Shown: positions 51,485 through 62,950, numbered from the stretch's first letter. The stretch: DNA of 64,000 nt from Closterium sp. Naga37s-1 (GCA_947471745.1 CANJKZ010000139.1:1626501-1690500); one strand, 5' to 3'. Program-made: numbers and translations. The notes: generated by a model not told the origin, from the sequence alone.

Positions 51485-54138
51485 ATGGCGACGGCGGCCT
51501 TCCCCGCGCTCTCCTCCACTGTGGCTCCCGCGCCCTCCGCCCTTTGATCCACCAACCTCACCGTGAGTTCCCCAGCCCTCCCCAGTGGGCGCGCGCTCTC
51601 GTTTCGTTCCCCGTGCTTTCCTCCCTCCTCTCCCCTCATCCTGCTCAACTCCCCCTCTTCCCCCGACTCCAGGCGCCGTATCCAACGAACGCGCCGTGGC
51701 AGAACTTCGTGCTGGGGCAGGGCGGCAGCCCCGAGCTCGGCACTCCCTACGTGGTGCAGAGCGCAGAGGGGCGCGTCGCGTGGGGGCTGCCGGTGCGCGA
51801 CCCGCAACCCGGGTACATCGTGCAGGCATTCATCACCACGCTCATGCTCTCCACGCTCCAGGGCCTCCCACCCCACCAGCTCTCCGCCTACGACGACCTC
51901 TCCGCCACCCTCTCCTTCCGCCAGCCCTCCTCCGCGCCCTCCGATCCCTCCGTGCTCGAGGTCCCCCTGGTGCGCGGGTCGCCCTTCCTGACGTTCATAT
52001 TCCCCCCGGGCGGTCCCCCTGCGACGCCCATGCTGATGACGATCCACGCCATGACAGGCGTGGAGGCGAGCAGCGACAACAGCAAGTACCGTGTTGCGCT
52101 CAACAATGGCCAGGTCAGCTGGGCGCCACCTCCGCGTCCTTCCCCCTTCTCTGCTGCCCCACCACACCCGCCACTCGCTCTCCGCCACGAGCCCCATTCC
52201 CGTGTCTCATTCTCCCATTGCCCCTGCTATCGTCCCCATCCGCTTGCTCTCAAAAATCATGCCATTGAACCCTGCACTCACTGTATCCATCACCACCCCC
52301 GCTCTCTTCTCCCCCCTTCTCCCCTCACCAGACGTGGCTGCTGTACCTGTCGTCGCCACTGGTGATGCGGCAGGACGGGTCAGCGCTGGTGGCGGATGCA
52401 CCATTCACGGGGACGATGCGCGTGGCGCTGCTGCCGGGCTCCTCTGCGCAGGACGAGGAGGCGCTGCTGGACGCACACGTGCCCACGGTGCCGGTGGGGG
52501 GGAGTGCGCAGGTGGGCGAGTTCCTCATCCAGTGCACCTGGCGCACCCAGCACTGGCGCCACCTGCCTGACGGCGACTCCGAGGCGCCGCTGCTCATGCT
52601 CTCGCTGCCAAGTGAGTAGCGCCGTGCTGCAACTTGTGTTGCCATGTGTGCTGCTACGCCACGTGGAATGCCCTCATCATTTGTCCGTCAAGCTAACCCC
52701 TTTCTCCCTTGTTCCTTCTCTTTCCCCTCTCCCCCTCCCTCCCCCATGAGCAGTGCACAGGCGCATGGAAGTGAGTGCGCACAGCCCCTCCCCTGCCTCC
52801 GCCCTCCGCCGTCACAGCAGCGGCTCACCTTCAGGCTCCATGGGGGCCATCCGCGGCCACCACAACCCCGCCTCTGCCACCCCCTCCAACGCACGCAGCA
52901 ATGCACTGCGGTCGTCCGTGCAAGATGCGTCGGTGCCGGATGCATCAGTGCTGGCATACCCCACCATCGACGGCCAGGCGGTGGGCATGCAGGGGGTCGT
53001 GTGGCGCCTCAACGTGCCCAATCGCCCGTCCACATGGGAAGCGGGGCCCCTCTCGTCCGACGCACAGCTGCTGGACGAGCTCAGGGCCAGCCTCAAGCAG
53101 CACGTGGCAGCGCTGCCGCCCCTCTCCTCCACCTCCACCTACTCCTTCGGCAAGGCAGCTGCGCGCGCCGCCCGCCTGGCACTCATTGCGAAACAGGTGC
53201 AAGACGATGACAGCCTGGCCGCCGTGCTGCCGCCCCTGCGGTCCGTGCTCTCTGCGTGGCTGGACGGCACCTTCCCCGGTAACCGCCTGCTGTACGATCC
53301 TACGTGGGGCGGTGTGGTGAGCGAGGCGGGGTCGCTTGACCAGGGGGCGGAATTTGGAGTGGGGATGTACAATGACCACCACTTCCACTACGGCTACTTC
53401 ATCTACGCCGCTGCCACCGTTGCCGAGTTTGATGCCGCGTGGCGCAACCAGTACCGCGCGCCGCTCAAGGACCTGATGGCGGACTACATGTCGGCGGAGC
53501 GCACGGCGGCATTCCCGAGGCTGCGCCACTTTGACGCGTACGCGCTGCACTCGTGGGCCAGCGGGCTGTTTGAGTTTGGTGACGGGCGCAACCAGGAGAG
53601 CTTCAGCGAGGCAGTCAACGCGTACTATGCGGGGGCGCTGCTGGCGTCCGTGCTGGGCGACCAGCCGCTCGCCTCGCTGGGCGCCACCCTCGCAGCCGTT
53701 GAGGCCTTCGCCGAGCAGACCCTCATGCACGTGCCGCTCGCCTCGTCCAATCCCGACCCCTCCCTCACACCTGGCTACGAGGCGGTGTTTGCAGATGCCA
53801 ACCGTGTGGTGGGTGTGCTGTGGTCCACCAAGCGCGACGCGGCGCTGTGGTTCGCCCCGCCGCCGGACATGGAGAAGCGCGTGGGCATCCAGGTGCTGCC
53901 CGTCTCGCCCTACCTCAAGCACCTCTTTCCCGACCCCGAGTTCGCCAAGCAGCTCGTGGAGTGGGCGCAACCCGTGCTGAGTGGTGCCGCCACGGACGAG
54001 TGGCGCGGGTTTGCGTGGGCGCTGCAGGTGCTGTACGACCCGCAGGGGGCCAGGGCGAACATTGCTTCTCTAGGTGCTTTTGATGATGGCAACTCTAAGA
54101 CCAACATGCTCTGGTGGCTTGCTTCCAACATGCCATAG
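51485..54138 (+). CDS. GH81 endo-1,3-beta-glucanase, four exons, in-frame TGA at codon 21
   Basis: Hydrolyses internal beta-1,3-glucan bonds (callose or laminarin type). Exons inferred: 51485-51562, 51673-52113, 52332-52611, 52754-54138; introns of 110, 218 and 142 bp, all GT-AG, phases consistent, 727 codons plus stop. The start ATG is in a perfect GCCGCCATGG context. N-terminal GH81 segment STVAPAPSAL...STNLT|APYPTNAPWQNFV; middle TWLLYLSSPL; catalytic region with the hallmark YNDHHFHYGYFIYAA (near 53370) and GDGRNQESFSEAVNAYYAG (near 53580), which hold the conserved acidic residues; C-terminal end FDDGNSKTNMLWW. Odd: TGA at 51545-51547 lies in the conserved N-terminal segment, so this is a pseudogene, a sequence error, or exon 1 is different. 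A further short intron (GTGAGT at about 52770) is possible in the low-complexity start of exon 4. No obvious signal peptide. Confidence 0.88.
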
Positions 54139-54243
54139 TTGGGCAAGGCAAGGTTGCTCTGCTCTTCAATTCATTCCCGTGTATGTACAGAATAGCTTGC
54201 GCACGGCCTTGGTTGCATGTATAGACAACATCTCTATATATAC

Positions 54244-54492
54244 TCATGGCGCTGCTTTGTCATGACTTGCTTCCTGCCTTCTTTCCCAAACACTGTAGCC
54301 ATCTCCAAAAGCAGCCACTTGAAACTCTGTCTCGTTGGGAGCCATGTCCCCAATGTCATAGCGTGGGCCTATCTTAACAACCATCCTGCCGTCGTTGTCA
54401 GCCAGATAGAGGTCGTATTCAGCTGTGATGATGCTGCACTTGCTCTTAAAGTGCACCCCATTGCGCTTCCTGATAGCCAGGAGTGCACTGAT
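54244..54492 (-). pseudogene. Plant-type alpha-amylase C-terminal exon, truncated by copia I
   Basis: 82 codons ending in a TGA at 54244. The frame contains AIRKRNGV, DLYLADNDGRM, VVKIGPRYDIGD and FGDGYSVWERR, the C-terminal beta-sandwich domain that closes plant alpha-amylases (starch endo-hydrolases). The catalytic barrel is absent: the frame is cut at 54492 by the copia I LTR, and the rest is not in the window. ATCAG at the edge could be a splice acceptor or part of a target duplication, so an intron insertion of the element with a working gene upstream is possible. It is convergent with GH81, with 105 bp between the two stop codons. There is a ~12-residue tail after the VWERR that most family members lack. 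Confidence 0.85.
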
Positions 54493-54667
54493 TGTTGAAA
54501 TATGGACTAACTAGTAGCCATAGCTTACTAGACTAGAGAGAGAAGGACGCATTGATGAGATTGTCGAGAGGTACAAGATGGAAACCTAAAACTACAGTAA
54601 TCTCTAAGGAGTGCCCCACTACAGCCTAGCATAACTAAAGTCATATATAACTATATGTTTTGAGACA
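54493..54667 (-). repeat. 3' LTR of copia I
   Basis: 175 bp. On the - strand it starts TGTCTCAAAACATATAG and ends ATATTTCAACA. The purine-rich CCTATGGGGG precedes it on the - strand. Confidence 0.75.
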
Positions 54668-55032
54668 CCCCCATAGGCGAAGTGGGGGACAACAAGCGGT
54701 CACAAGACCGGTCAAGAAAAGAAAACAAGCAAAGCTCGGGGTGGATCACGAAGTCACCACACAGTCCGAGCACAAGCAAAGGGCCACAAGGCCACATCAC
54801 ATGCAAAGTTATAAGATTGTACAAGCAGTACAGTGATCACACCCTAGCAAGAGTAAACAAGCAGGTATAGAAAAATAGATCACATTACAAGACAAAGTCA
54901 AGCAGTAAGCAAGTGAGGCAGGGTAGGCACAAGGCCTAGAGCAGTGCAGAAACGCTTATGATCACCAGACACAAGCGCCTTGGTGAAAATATCAGCAGTG
55001 TTGGCCCGTGAGGCCACGAAAGCAAGACGAAG

Positions 55033-58000
55033 CTAACCACGCTGCTGCAACTCTCGTGCAAGGAAGTAACGCAGAGCGATATGCTTCCTTCTGTGCTCCA
55101 GTCTGTGCTTCTGACACAAGGCAATCATGGCCTTGTTGTCGACGTACAAAACTGGAGGAGAACGAGGCCGCTCTCCCAAGTCGGTAAGCAGGTAGGTCAG
55201 CCAGCGTAACTCCTGTGCAGCCATGGCCCCCGCGTTCATCTCAGCCTCACAACTGGAGCTGAGAACAGAAGACGAGCGGGTAGACCTCCAAGAGACTGAA
55301 CCGGAGCCAAGGCTGAAAGTGTAACCCTGTGACGACCGCTGAGTCACCTGGTCGTCTGCCCAAGAAGCGTCTGACTGTCCAGTGAGTACAACTGGGCCCC
55401 GTCCTCCGAGCACGAGCCTCATGCCCGACGTACTGCACAAGTAACGTAGCAACCTCTTTGCAGCTCGCCAGTGCTCTGGTCGGTGTCTCCCGGGCGCAAC
55501 GTAGCGTGCCAGGATGCTGAGAGGGTACGAGAGGTCAGGTCGAGTGCAGGTCATCAGGTACATGAGGCAACCCACAAGCTCTGGATACTGATCACTCGGC
55601 TCTACGGACTCGTCCGAAGGTGGAGCTGAGAGCGAGTGGCCTGTAGGCAGAGGAGTGGACTGTGGCGAGGAGAACTGGAAGCCGAAGCGTTGAAGGACCT
55701 GGTGCACCATGTGTGATTGAGTCAGAGTGATGATGCGCCGTGCTCTGTCCCGGGTGATCTGCAAGCCAAGATAGCTGTGCAGCTCACCCAAGTCAGTGAA
55801 GGTGTGTCTCTTCTACAGCTCTGACTTCACGAGGGCCAGTGCCTCAGTGCCAGCAGTAGCAAAGACCAAGTCGTTGACGTACACGAGGATGTAGAACGGC
55901 GGCAGAGAAGTGTCGGTGCGTAGAAACAGCGACGGGTCAGCAGTCGAAGGAGCAAACCCAAGAGCCGCAAGCGTCGTCCTCAGTGTGTCGAGCCACGCGC
56001 GAGGCGCCTGGCGGAGACCGTAGACTGGCCGTCGGAGGCGCCGCTGGGTACCCTCAGGAAATGACCCAGTGAAGCCAGGTGGGCGGCGTAGCTAAATCTC
56101 CTCGTGTAGACTGCCCTGCAAGAAAGCTGTGCTGAAGTCAAGCGAGTGGAGCTCGTAGTCACGCTGTGCTGCAACGTGCAGTAACACCCGAAGAGTGGTC
56201 ATCTTCGGGGTGGGGGAGAAGGTCTGGAAGAAGTCGACCCCCTGTCGCTGACTGAAGCCTCGTGCAACGTAACGCGCCTTGAAGACAGGCAGAGAACCCG
56301 GCGGCCGCTTCACCCTGAAAATCCACATGCCATCGACTATGATCGCCCCAGGTGGGGGAACTGCGTCGCGTACGTGCCTGTGGACTTCCAGTATGCCATC
56401 TCTGCGTCCATGGCTGTATGCCACTGGGAGGAGTACTCACCCGTGATCGCCTCTCCGTAAGAGCGCGGGGTGGGGATGTCAAGTGCATCCGGGTCTCCCT
56501 CAGGGGCAAGCAGCATGGCAGCGAGATACAGCAGCCGCAAAACACTCGAGTTCAAACTGCTTGTCCTCAAGGACGTCCGTGCCAAGGGCACACTCACCCC
56601 TAACGGACAGAGGACAGTCAGACTCAGACTTAGTGACAAGACTCGCGACGTAGTCGAGACGACACGCAGCAGCAAAGTCAACGAGCTCAGTGACTAAGGT
56701 AGACGCAACAGCAGACTTAAAAGTAGGGTCAGTGACAAGTGTAGCTAGAACATGCGTGACAGTAGGACTAGCAGCACGAGCAAGGTCAGACTCAGGGCCA
56801 GGAACGTTTGGAAGGGAGGACTCGAGAGGAGACGGAAGAGAAACACGCTGTGGAACAGAGGAAGGACGAAGTGTCATAGTGTGAGTGCCGAGGACTGGTG
56901 GAGGACGAGGACTAGGAACACGACGAGCACGACGGACAGTGCGAACAGGCGAGGCAGGACGAGACGCGGGCTCACGACGCTCTGTCAGGGAGTCTGTCTG
57001 CTCAATGTAAGGAGAAGGAGCAGGCAGTGGGGAGTCCGGGTCAGGCGGTGGACACAGTAAGGGAGGAGTAAGGCTAGTGGAAGACTAAAGACTAAGAACC
57101 TGGCAAAGGGCCGAGCCAGGTGGTGGTCGTGACGACTACGACTGCGGCAGGAAGAACGGTCGTCGCTGTGCAGCACCTACAGTACCAGAGCCTCCAGCAC
57201 CTCCAGCTCCAGTACCGTCAGTACCTCCAGCACCCCCAGCTCCAGCACCGCCAGTACCTCCAGTACCTCCAGTACCAGTACCTACAGCTCCAGTGCCTCC
57301 AGCACCGACAGCTCCAGTAGCTCCAGCACCAGGACGTACACCACCGACACACCTCCGGCACCAGCACCCCCAGTACCTCCAGTATCTCCAGTACCAGTAC
57401 GTCCAGCCTCGGCTCATCGTGCACCTCCAGTACCTCCAGCTCCAGCGCCTCCAGCACCAGTACCACCAGTAGCGTCAGCCGCAGGAACTCCAGCACCAGC
57501 GTCTCCAGGGTCGCCACCAGAGCGGAACCGCGGAGTAACCAACTCGCGAAGCTGCTGTGGCGAGAGAGTCTCGGGTCGACGAGTCAGCTGCTGCTGGTCA
57601 CCCCCAGAACCTCCGGCAGAAGCACCGACGACTCCACCACCACCGGGACGCTCAGTGCCCCCAGAACCAGCACCCCCAGACTCAGCACCCCCAGAACCAG
57701 CACCTCCAGAGTCACCACCCGTACCGTCCGCACCCCAAGGGTCACCTCCCCCAGCAGCACCAGAGTCGTCAGCAACAGGCTGCAGAGGCGGCGAAGACGG
57801 CCGAGGTGGAAAACCAGGAGGGTTCTCCAAGCGTGGGGAGCGGCAAGTGGCCACTGTATCGTCAGCAGCAACGTCACCCTACTCAGCTGGGTCAGAGGTG
57901 TCAGAGGTGACCTCCAAAGGCTAAACCAAGGGGGGTGGGTCTACTTAAGACACACCTGAGGGAGCAGGACCCTGTGGGGGGAGGGGGTCTACCGGGGGGG

Positions 58001-58405
58001 GACCTGGAGCGAGGAAGAGCGGCGAGGGGGGGGAACAGGGGTAGTGCAGTGGGGGTAGAGACGGTAGATGCAAACCGACTCGTCAAAGGTGACGTCCTGG
58101 GAGGATAGGACGCGGCGCGAGGTTGGGTGGCAAAACTGCCAGCCAGGCGCGTCGCTGGGAAAGCCAAGGAAGACGCAGCGAATGGTGCGAGAAGAGAGCT
58201 TGTCCGCGGTGGTATCGCGGACAAGGGCATGCGAACCCCAGACCCGAAACGCCGACGCATCGCCAACCTCCCCCGTCCAACACAGTCTGGGCGAGGTCTC
58301 TGGCACGGAGACACGGGGCCAGAGGTTGAGCTGATGCGCGGCGTATCGGACCGCAAACGGCCACAGATAATGGGGAGGAGCCGCATGGATCATGGAGCCG
58401 CTCGC
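55033..58405 (-). pseudogene. Copia integrase C-terminus, linker, RT and RNase H of element I
   Basis: Integrase C-terminal part at 58405-57989 (YLWPFAVRYAAHQLNLWP); Gly-rich linker with LSPQQLRELV (57850-57140); a Leu/Ala-rich linker end (LVDFAAACRLDYVASLV, near 56690); RT in shifted frames (56680-55830) with ARYVARGFSQRQGVDFFQ; RNase H open from 55791 to 55033 (LVGCLMYLMTCTRPDL, VDNKAMIALCQ). Defects: frameshifts in RT, the catalytic YVDD changed to YVND near 55870, and a TAG at 55813-55815 where Gln is expected. Confidence 0.85.
57120..57520 (-). repeat. CCAGTACCTCCAG-type minisatellite coding a Gly-rich linker
   Basis: Degenerate 9- and 15-bp units of Gly-Gly-Thr/Ala-Gly codons on the - strand. 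They are part of the copia I polyprotein linker. Confidence 0.8.
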
Positions 58406-58499
58406 CACCCGTTGGCTCGCTCGTTTTAGGGTTTAACATGCTAGCCGCTCGGTAGCCGCCCGTTAGCCGCCGGTCCGCCGTCCGTTCGCCGTCCGTTCG

Positions 58500-58870
58500 C
58501 CGCCCGATGCCCGTAGCGCCCTCGGCAGGTCCCGTCACCCCACGTGCCTTAGTTCGTCCCGTAGCGTGCCCCCCGCGGGCCTTAGTTTGTCCCGTAGCGC
58601 GACCCCCGCGGGCCCTTCGTCCGTCCCGTAGCGCGGCCCCCACGGGCCTTAGTTCGTCCCGTAGCGCAGCCCCCCCGCGGGCGCTCCCGTTCGTCTTAGC
58701 GCGGCCCCCGCGGGCGCTTCCATTCGTCCTTAGCGCGGCCCCCGCGGGCGCCCTCGTTCGTCCCGTAGCGGGGGCCCCCGCAGGCCCTTACGTGCGTCCC
58801 ATCGTACGCCCTCCCCCCCGTGGCCCCTCTTTCGTCCCGTAGCGCGGCCCCCCCGCGGGCACTCTTGTCG
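58500..58870 (+). repeat. GC-rich ~36-bp tandem repeats in copia H leader
   Basis: Variants of CGTCCCGTAGCGCGGCCCCC followed by GCGGGCCTTAGTT, about ten copies. The inverse occurs in E at about 38740-38930. Open frames across it are not genes. Confidence 0.8.
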
Positions 58871-59254
58871 CGACCTAGGTCGCGCGTCACCCGTCGCCCG
58901 TAGCGCCGTCGCCCGTAGCGCCCGCCGCCCGTCGCCTTAGTGCCCGCGCCCGTAACCCTTTTTTTTCGCGCCCACCGCCTCACCTTCGCCCGAGCTAGCC
59001 CGACCCTCGCCCTAGCTACTCGCGCCCGTCGGCCGACGCGCGCTAGCACAATCAGCAGCGGCTGTAGCGCGCCGCCCCACGCCAGCGCGAGCAGCAGCTA
59101 GCGCCAGCAGCAGTCGCTAGCGCCAGCAACAGCAGCTAGCGCTAGCAGCTGCAGCTAGTGCCAGCAACAGCAGCCAGCGCAAGCAGCGGCAGCTAACGCC
59201 TGCAGCAGCAACCAGCGCCAGCAGAAGCCGCCCGTGCCTTCGCCAAGTTCTGCC

Positions 59255-59610
59255 CGTGCCTTCCACCGCACTAGACCGCTCCCCACCGCACTAGACGCTC
59301 CCTACCGCACTAAAATGCTCCCCACCGCACTGCAATTATCCCCACTGCACTAGACCACATCCAACCGCCCGTACCTTCGCTATGTTCTGCCCGACCGCTC
59401 CCACCGCACTAGACCACTCCCCACCGCACTAGACTGCTCCCCATCGCACTAGACCACATCCGGTCGTACCCGACCGTACCCAACCGCACCTGACCGCTCC
59501 CCACCGCACTAGACACGCCAAACCGCTCTCAAACGAATCCGACCGATTTTAGACTGCTTCCTACCGCACTAGACCACTTTCTACCGCACTAGACCACTCC
59601 CCCACCGCAC
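59255..59610 (+). repeat. ~20-bp tandem repeats CGCTCCCCACCGCACTAGAC
   Basis: About 15 degenerate copies in the non-coding leader/gag region of copia H. No coding frame. Confidence 0.8.
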
Positions 59611-59675
59611 TCGCTGACACCTACCACTGGTACTGCCGCCTCGACTGGCCCCTACCCCCGTACTAGCGTGCCATT

Positions 59676-61010
59676 TTGATGTGGCAACAGTGGCCGCAGC
59701 ATCAGCGGTGGCAGCAGCACCGGTGGCCGCAGCAGCAGCAGTGGCAGCAGCACCGGTGGCCGCAGCAACAGCAGTGGCCGCGACAGCAGTGGCCGCAGCA
59801 GCAGCCGTGGCCGCGGCAACAGCCGTGGCCGCGGCTGCAGCCGTGGCCGCAACACCTGTGGCCGCAGCAGCAGCAGCTGCGGGTTCAGCAGCATAGCCAG
59901 CGGCAGCCTCCACCACAGGGCCCTGTCGGACCCGTCCAGTACACACACCGGTACATGGGAGCTGCAACTGGGGTTGAGACTTGTGTTTCGAGTCTTGGTG
60001 CTTGCGTAGTTTCCAGTCAAGGCGCCTCAGAGGTTCTTAGTGTGGGAGCTGCAGCTACCACTAGTCTAGTACCGGCCTTTGTCGCTGGCTCGTGTGCGAC
60101 CTCACCGACGCGCACTGGCCTCCGTGAAGAAGGAACTGCACAGGAGACACACTTGCACTGACCTTGGTGAGCTGCAACGCTACCTTGGCCTGCAGATCAC
60201 CAGGGACAGGGCAGCTCGCACCATTACGCCGACGCAGTCGCATATGGTCGAACAGATCCTCACGCGGTTTCGCTTCCCGTTCTCCAAGGTACAGCCCACC
60301 CCTCTTGCTGTGGATCATGGGCTCACGGCTCCACATTCGAACGAGCCATTTGAGTCTTGCGGTCCATATCCTGAGCTGGTGGGTTGTCTCATGTACCTGA
60401 GGACCTACTCGCCCAGACCTAACTTACCCTCTTAGCGTCCTTGCGCGCTTTGTTGCACCTGGGAGACACCGACCTTCCCACTGGTACGCTGCTAAGAGGG
60501 TGGCGAAGTATGTGGCGAGTACATCAGCCATGGGACTTGTCCTTGGAGGGAAGCAGCCACTTACACTTACATGTTTCTCGGACTCGTCGTGGGCCGACGA
60601 CGCAGACTCGCTGCGGTCTACACACGGTTATTGCTTCAGCCTTGGGACCGGAGCTGTTTCGTGGAGGTCGACTCGGGCGTCGTCCGTCTCTAGTTACAGC
60701 TATGAGGCAGAGGTGTACGCTGCGGCCATGGCCGCCCAGGAGCTTCGCTGGCCGTCTTTCCTCCTCACCGACCTTGGTGAGCGGACTCGCTCTCCCCCAG
60801 TCTTGTTCGCCGACAACAGGTCTGCTATCCAGTTGTGCGAGGAGCCCCGACTGGTTGGGAAGGCGAAGCCCATCCAGCTTTGTTACTTCCTTCTGCGAAA
60901 GTTGCAGCAGCGTGGCCAGGCACTTGTGCGACGTGTGATCTCTGAGCCAACACTGCATATATCTTCACCAAGGCGTTGCCGCCTTGTGACCACCAGCGTT
61001 TTTGCACCCA
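59676..61010 (+). pseudogene. Copia gag end fused to RT end and RNase H (element H)
   Basis: 59676-59900 encodes a Trp/Pro/Gln-rich gag tail. 59960-60095 matches the protease start of the sister copies (ETCVSSLGACVVSS). At about 60096 the sequence jumps to the RT end (RALASVKKELHRRHTCTDLGEL). RNase H follows with FSDSSWADD, YSYEAEVYAAAMAAQELRW and LFADNRSAIQL. A frameshift near 60950 breaks the terminal ADIFTKAL motif. Confidence 0.85.
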
Positions 61011-61053
61011 GCTTGGCCTTGTGTCTACATGCCCTCACTTGCTTACGTAGTGA

Positions 61054-61230
61054 TGGTTTGTCTTGTACTCTTGCATCTCACTATATATCATATATCTGTG
61101 CTTGTGGACAGGCCTTGTGGCCCCTTGCTTCTGTAGAGATGCTTGCCATGCATGTCTTGTACTCTTGCATCTCTTACATCTGCTATATCCTTGCATGTGG
61201 ACTGGCCTTGTGGCCCCTTGCTTGTGCTTG
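61054..61230 (+). repeat. Imperfect ~100-bp duplication in the copia H 3' UTR
   Basis: The phrases CTTGTACTCTTGCATCTC and CCTTGTGGCCCCTTGCTT each occur twice, about 100 bp apart. Confidence 0.7.
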
Positions 61231-61375
61231 GACTGTGTGGTGATCTTGAGATCCACCCTGAGAGTTGCGCTGTTCTTGTGACCGCTGCTTGTTCTTGCTG
61301 ATTGGTCATGTGACCCTTGCTCTTGGGTTGTGTGTTGCTCTCCACAGGACTACCGTCACCTAGACTATGAGGGTG

Positions 61376-61524
61376 TGTCAAACTATAATTGCTATAGCTT
61401 GTTAATTTAGTCTAGGTGTTACATTGAGTTATGCTATAGAGGGTATAACCCCCTTACGGTTTGGTATATCCTCCCTTGTACTGCTTGTTTCTACTTATTC
61501 ATTATTCCAGTTCTATCTTTGACA
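61376..61524 (+). repeat. 3' LTR of copia H
   Basis: 149 bp, TGTCAAACTATAATTGC to ATCTTTGACA, preceded by the purine tract ATGAGGGTG. This is the most complete family-1 LTR here and defines the ends of the others. Confidence 0.85.
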
Positions 61525-62164
61525 CGAGCAACCTCCATGATCAAGCCAATACGGCGCTCAGCAATCCCATTCCGCTGTGGAGAGGCCGGAAGCGTGAACG
61601 ACTAGGCGATGCCCTCCCCACGACAAAAAGCCTCAAGGAGGCGGGAGGAAAACTCACCGCCTTTGTTAGAGTGCAGACGCAGGACCAGAAGGTCCTACCG
61701 GAACTGTGCGCGGAGCTGGCGACGGACAGTGCGGATCCAGGGGATCAAGATACTAGGGACATCCGCCTTGCTCTGCAAGGGGAAGGCCGTAGTGTAGCGC
61801 GTGTAGTCGTCAACAACCAGCAGAAAGTAGAGCTCGCGGTCCGGTCCACTGACACGGACTGGGCCCCACACGTCCATGTGGAGAGTCTGCAGAGGAGCCT
61901 CTGTCGGAGGAAACGAGGAAGGGTGAGGTGCGGCGCGCTGCCGCCCCTCAACGCAAAGATGGCACGGCGGTGCAGGCGAGCGCAGAAGCGGGGGCAGGGA
62001 CCTGGGGAGGTTAGAGACAAGGAGACGGGAGTGCATGCTACGCAAACGCGGCAGGGAGGGTGACCAAGACGGTGGTGCGAGAGGAGATCCTGGTGTGTGA
62101 GAACGCGACACGAGCAAAACGCAGCTAACTGACCCGACGCATACACCTGACCTGACGCAGCCAC
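61525..62164 (-). pseudogene. Copia I integrase, 5' part
   Basis: On the - strand it reads SHHRLGHPP, a Cys pair, LHMDVWGPVRVSGPDRELYFLLVVDDYTRYTTAFPL, an NKGGEFSS segment and ERRIGLIMEVAR, in shifted frames, ending where copia H begins. The second catalytic Asp is changed (Asn-Lys in place of the expected Asp-Arg). Confidence 0.8.
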
Positions 62165-62165
62165 C

Positions 62166-62534
62166 TGTGAGAGTACGACGGCTTATGCCAGCTATGCTTG
62201 CTTGCCTTTAATTTATTACGCTATCACTAGCTTAGGTTAATTTTATCATGCATAGATATGCTTGATCTCCTAGGTTAGGTGCATTCCTATCTGTTATTAT
62301 AGTTATAGCACCGAACCAAGTTACGTGTACCGAACTCAAGCCTTTCGGTTGCCACCGGATTGCTTTCTACCGAGTTTGGGAAGGTTCTGTTCGGGACGCT
62401 TCGCAACCCTCAGAACATTCGCGTAACACTTGGGTTACCTGCCTTGTGTCGAGACTGTATTTAGCCTCGTGTTGTACCCAGGTGGATCATTCAATTGAAA
62501 CTCTCTTTTCTGAGCTCGATCCTAGATCCTTCCA
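62166..62534 (+). repeat. Probable 5' LTR of gypsy J
   Basis: 369 bp, TGTGAGAGTACG to GATCCTTCCA. The left edge is where copia I homology ends. The right edge is set by the following TTGGTAATTAGAGCC, a primer-site-like sequence. The second LTR is not in the window, so both limits are inferred. Confidence 0.5.
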
Positions 62535-62950
62535 CTTGGTAATTAGAGCCTGTTTACACGCTAAGTTTTTCGACCACTAAAACATAGCTTTTAAAACCGC
62601 GTTCAGGTACGTAAACCAGTTCCGCGCATTTTTTAACGTCCCCTTCGAACCGGTTTTCGAACACTCCTCAGGATTATTGTCGAAAAGGTCGGAATTTCGA
62701 ACGTCGAATGGATTCGAATCTCTACGGCCCTCGGAATTTCGCCCAAAAACGTTGGAATTTGGAGCGTCGGATCGAATTTCTTCTCAACGGCCGAGATCGG
62801 ACACAAATTTCTACTAAGGGAGATTTTCGCGACGTACAGAATCCGCGCTCGGCATTTCTACAGTCGATTCGACTCGCAGTAAGTCGACCAGCGCCTATAA
62901 TTCATTTATTTTCGTCGCACATCTTCCTGTAAATCGCCAAATGGAGGAGA

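Larger units (their letters stand above)
58406..61524 (+). mobile_element. Copia element H (family 1), internally deleted, nested in I
   Basis: Begins within the GC-rich leader of the family (no 5' LTR), runs through the repeat-rich gag end to about 60090, then jumps directly to the end of RT and RNase H, and ends in a 3' LTR (61376-61524). Protease, integrase and most of RT are deleted. Its ends interrupt the copia I integrase. No target duplication is visible, as expected for a 5'-truncated copy. Confidence 0.75.
54493..62165 (-). mobile_element. Copia element I (family 1 relative), split by copia H
   Basis: On the - strand: integrase from about 62164 to 61525, interruption by H (58406-61524), integrase C-terminus and linker (58405-56880), RT (56880-55800), RNase H (to 55033), then a 3' LTR (54667-54493). 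The 5' part beyond 62165 is cut off by gypsy J. The LTR sits directly against the alpha-amylase exon. Confidence 0.8.

Noticed and set aside
57120..57520. Gly-Thr-Gly-rich frame as a silk- or antifreeze-like protein
   Set aside because: It is the linker of a copia polyprotein, flanked in order by integrase and RT remnants.
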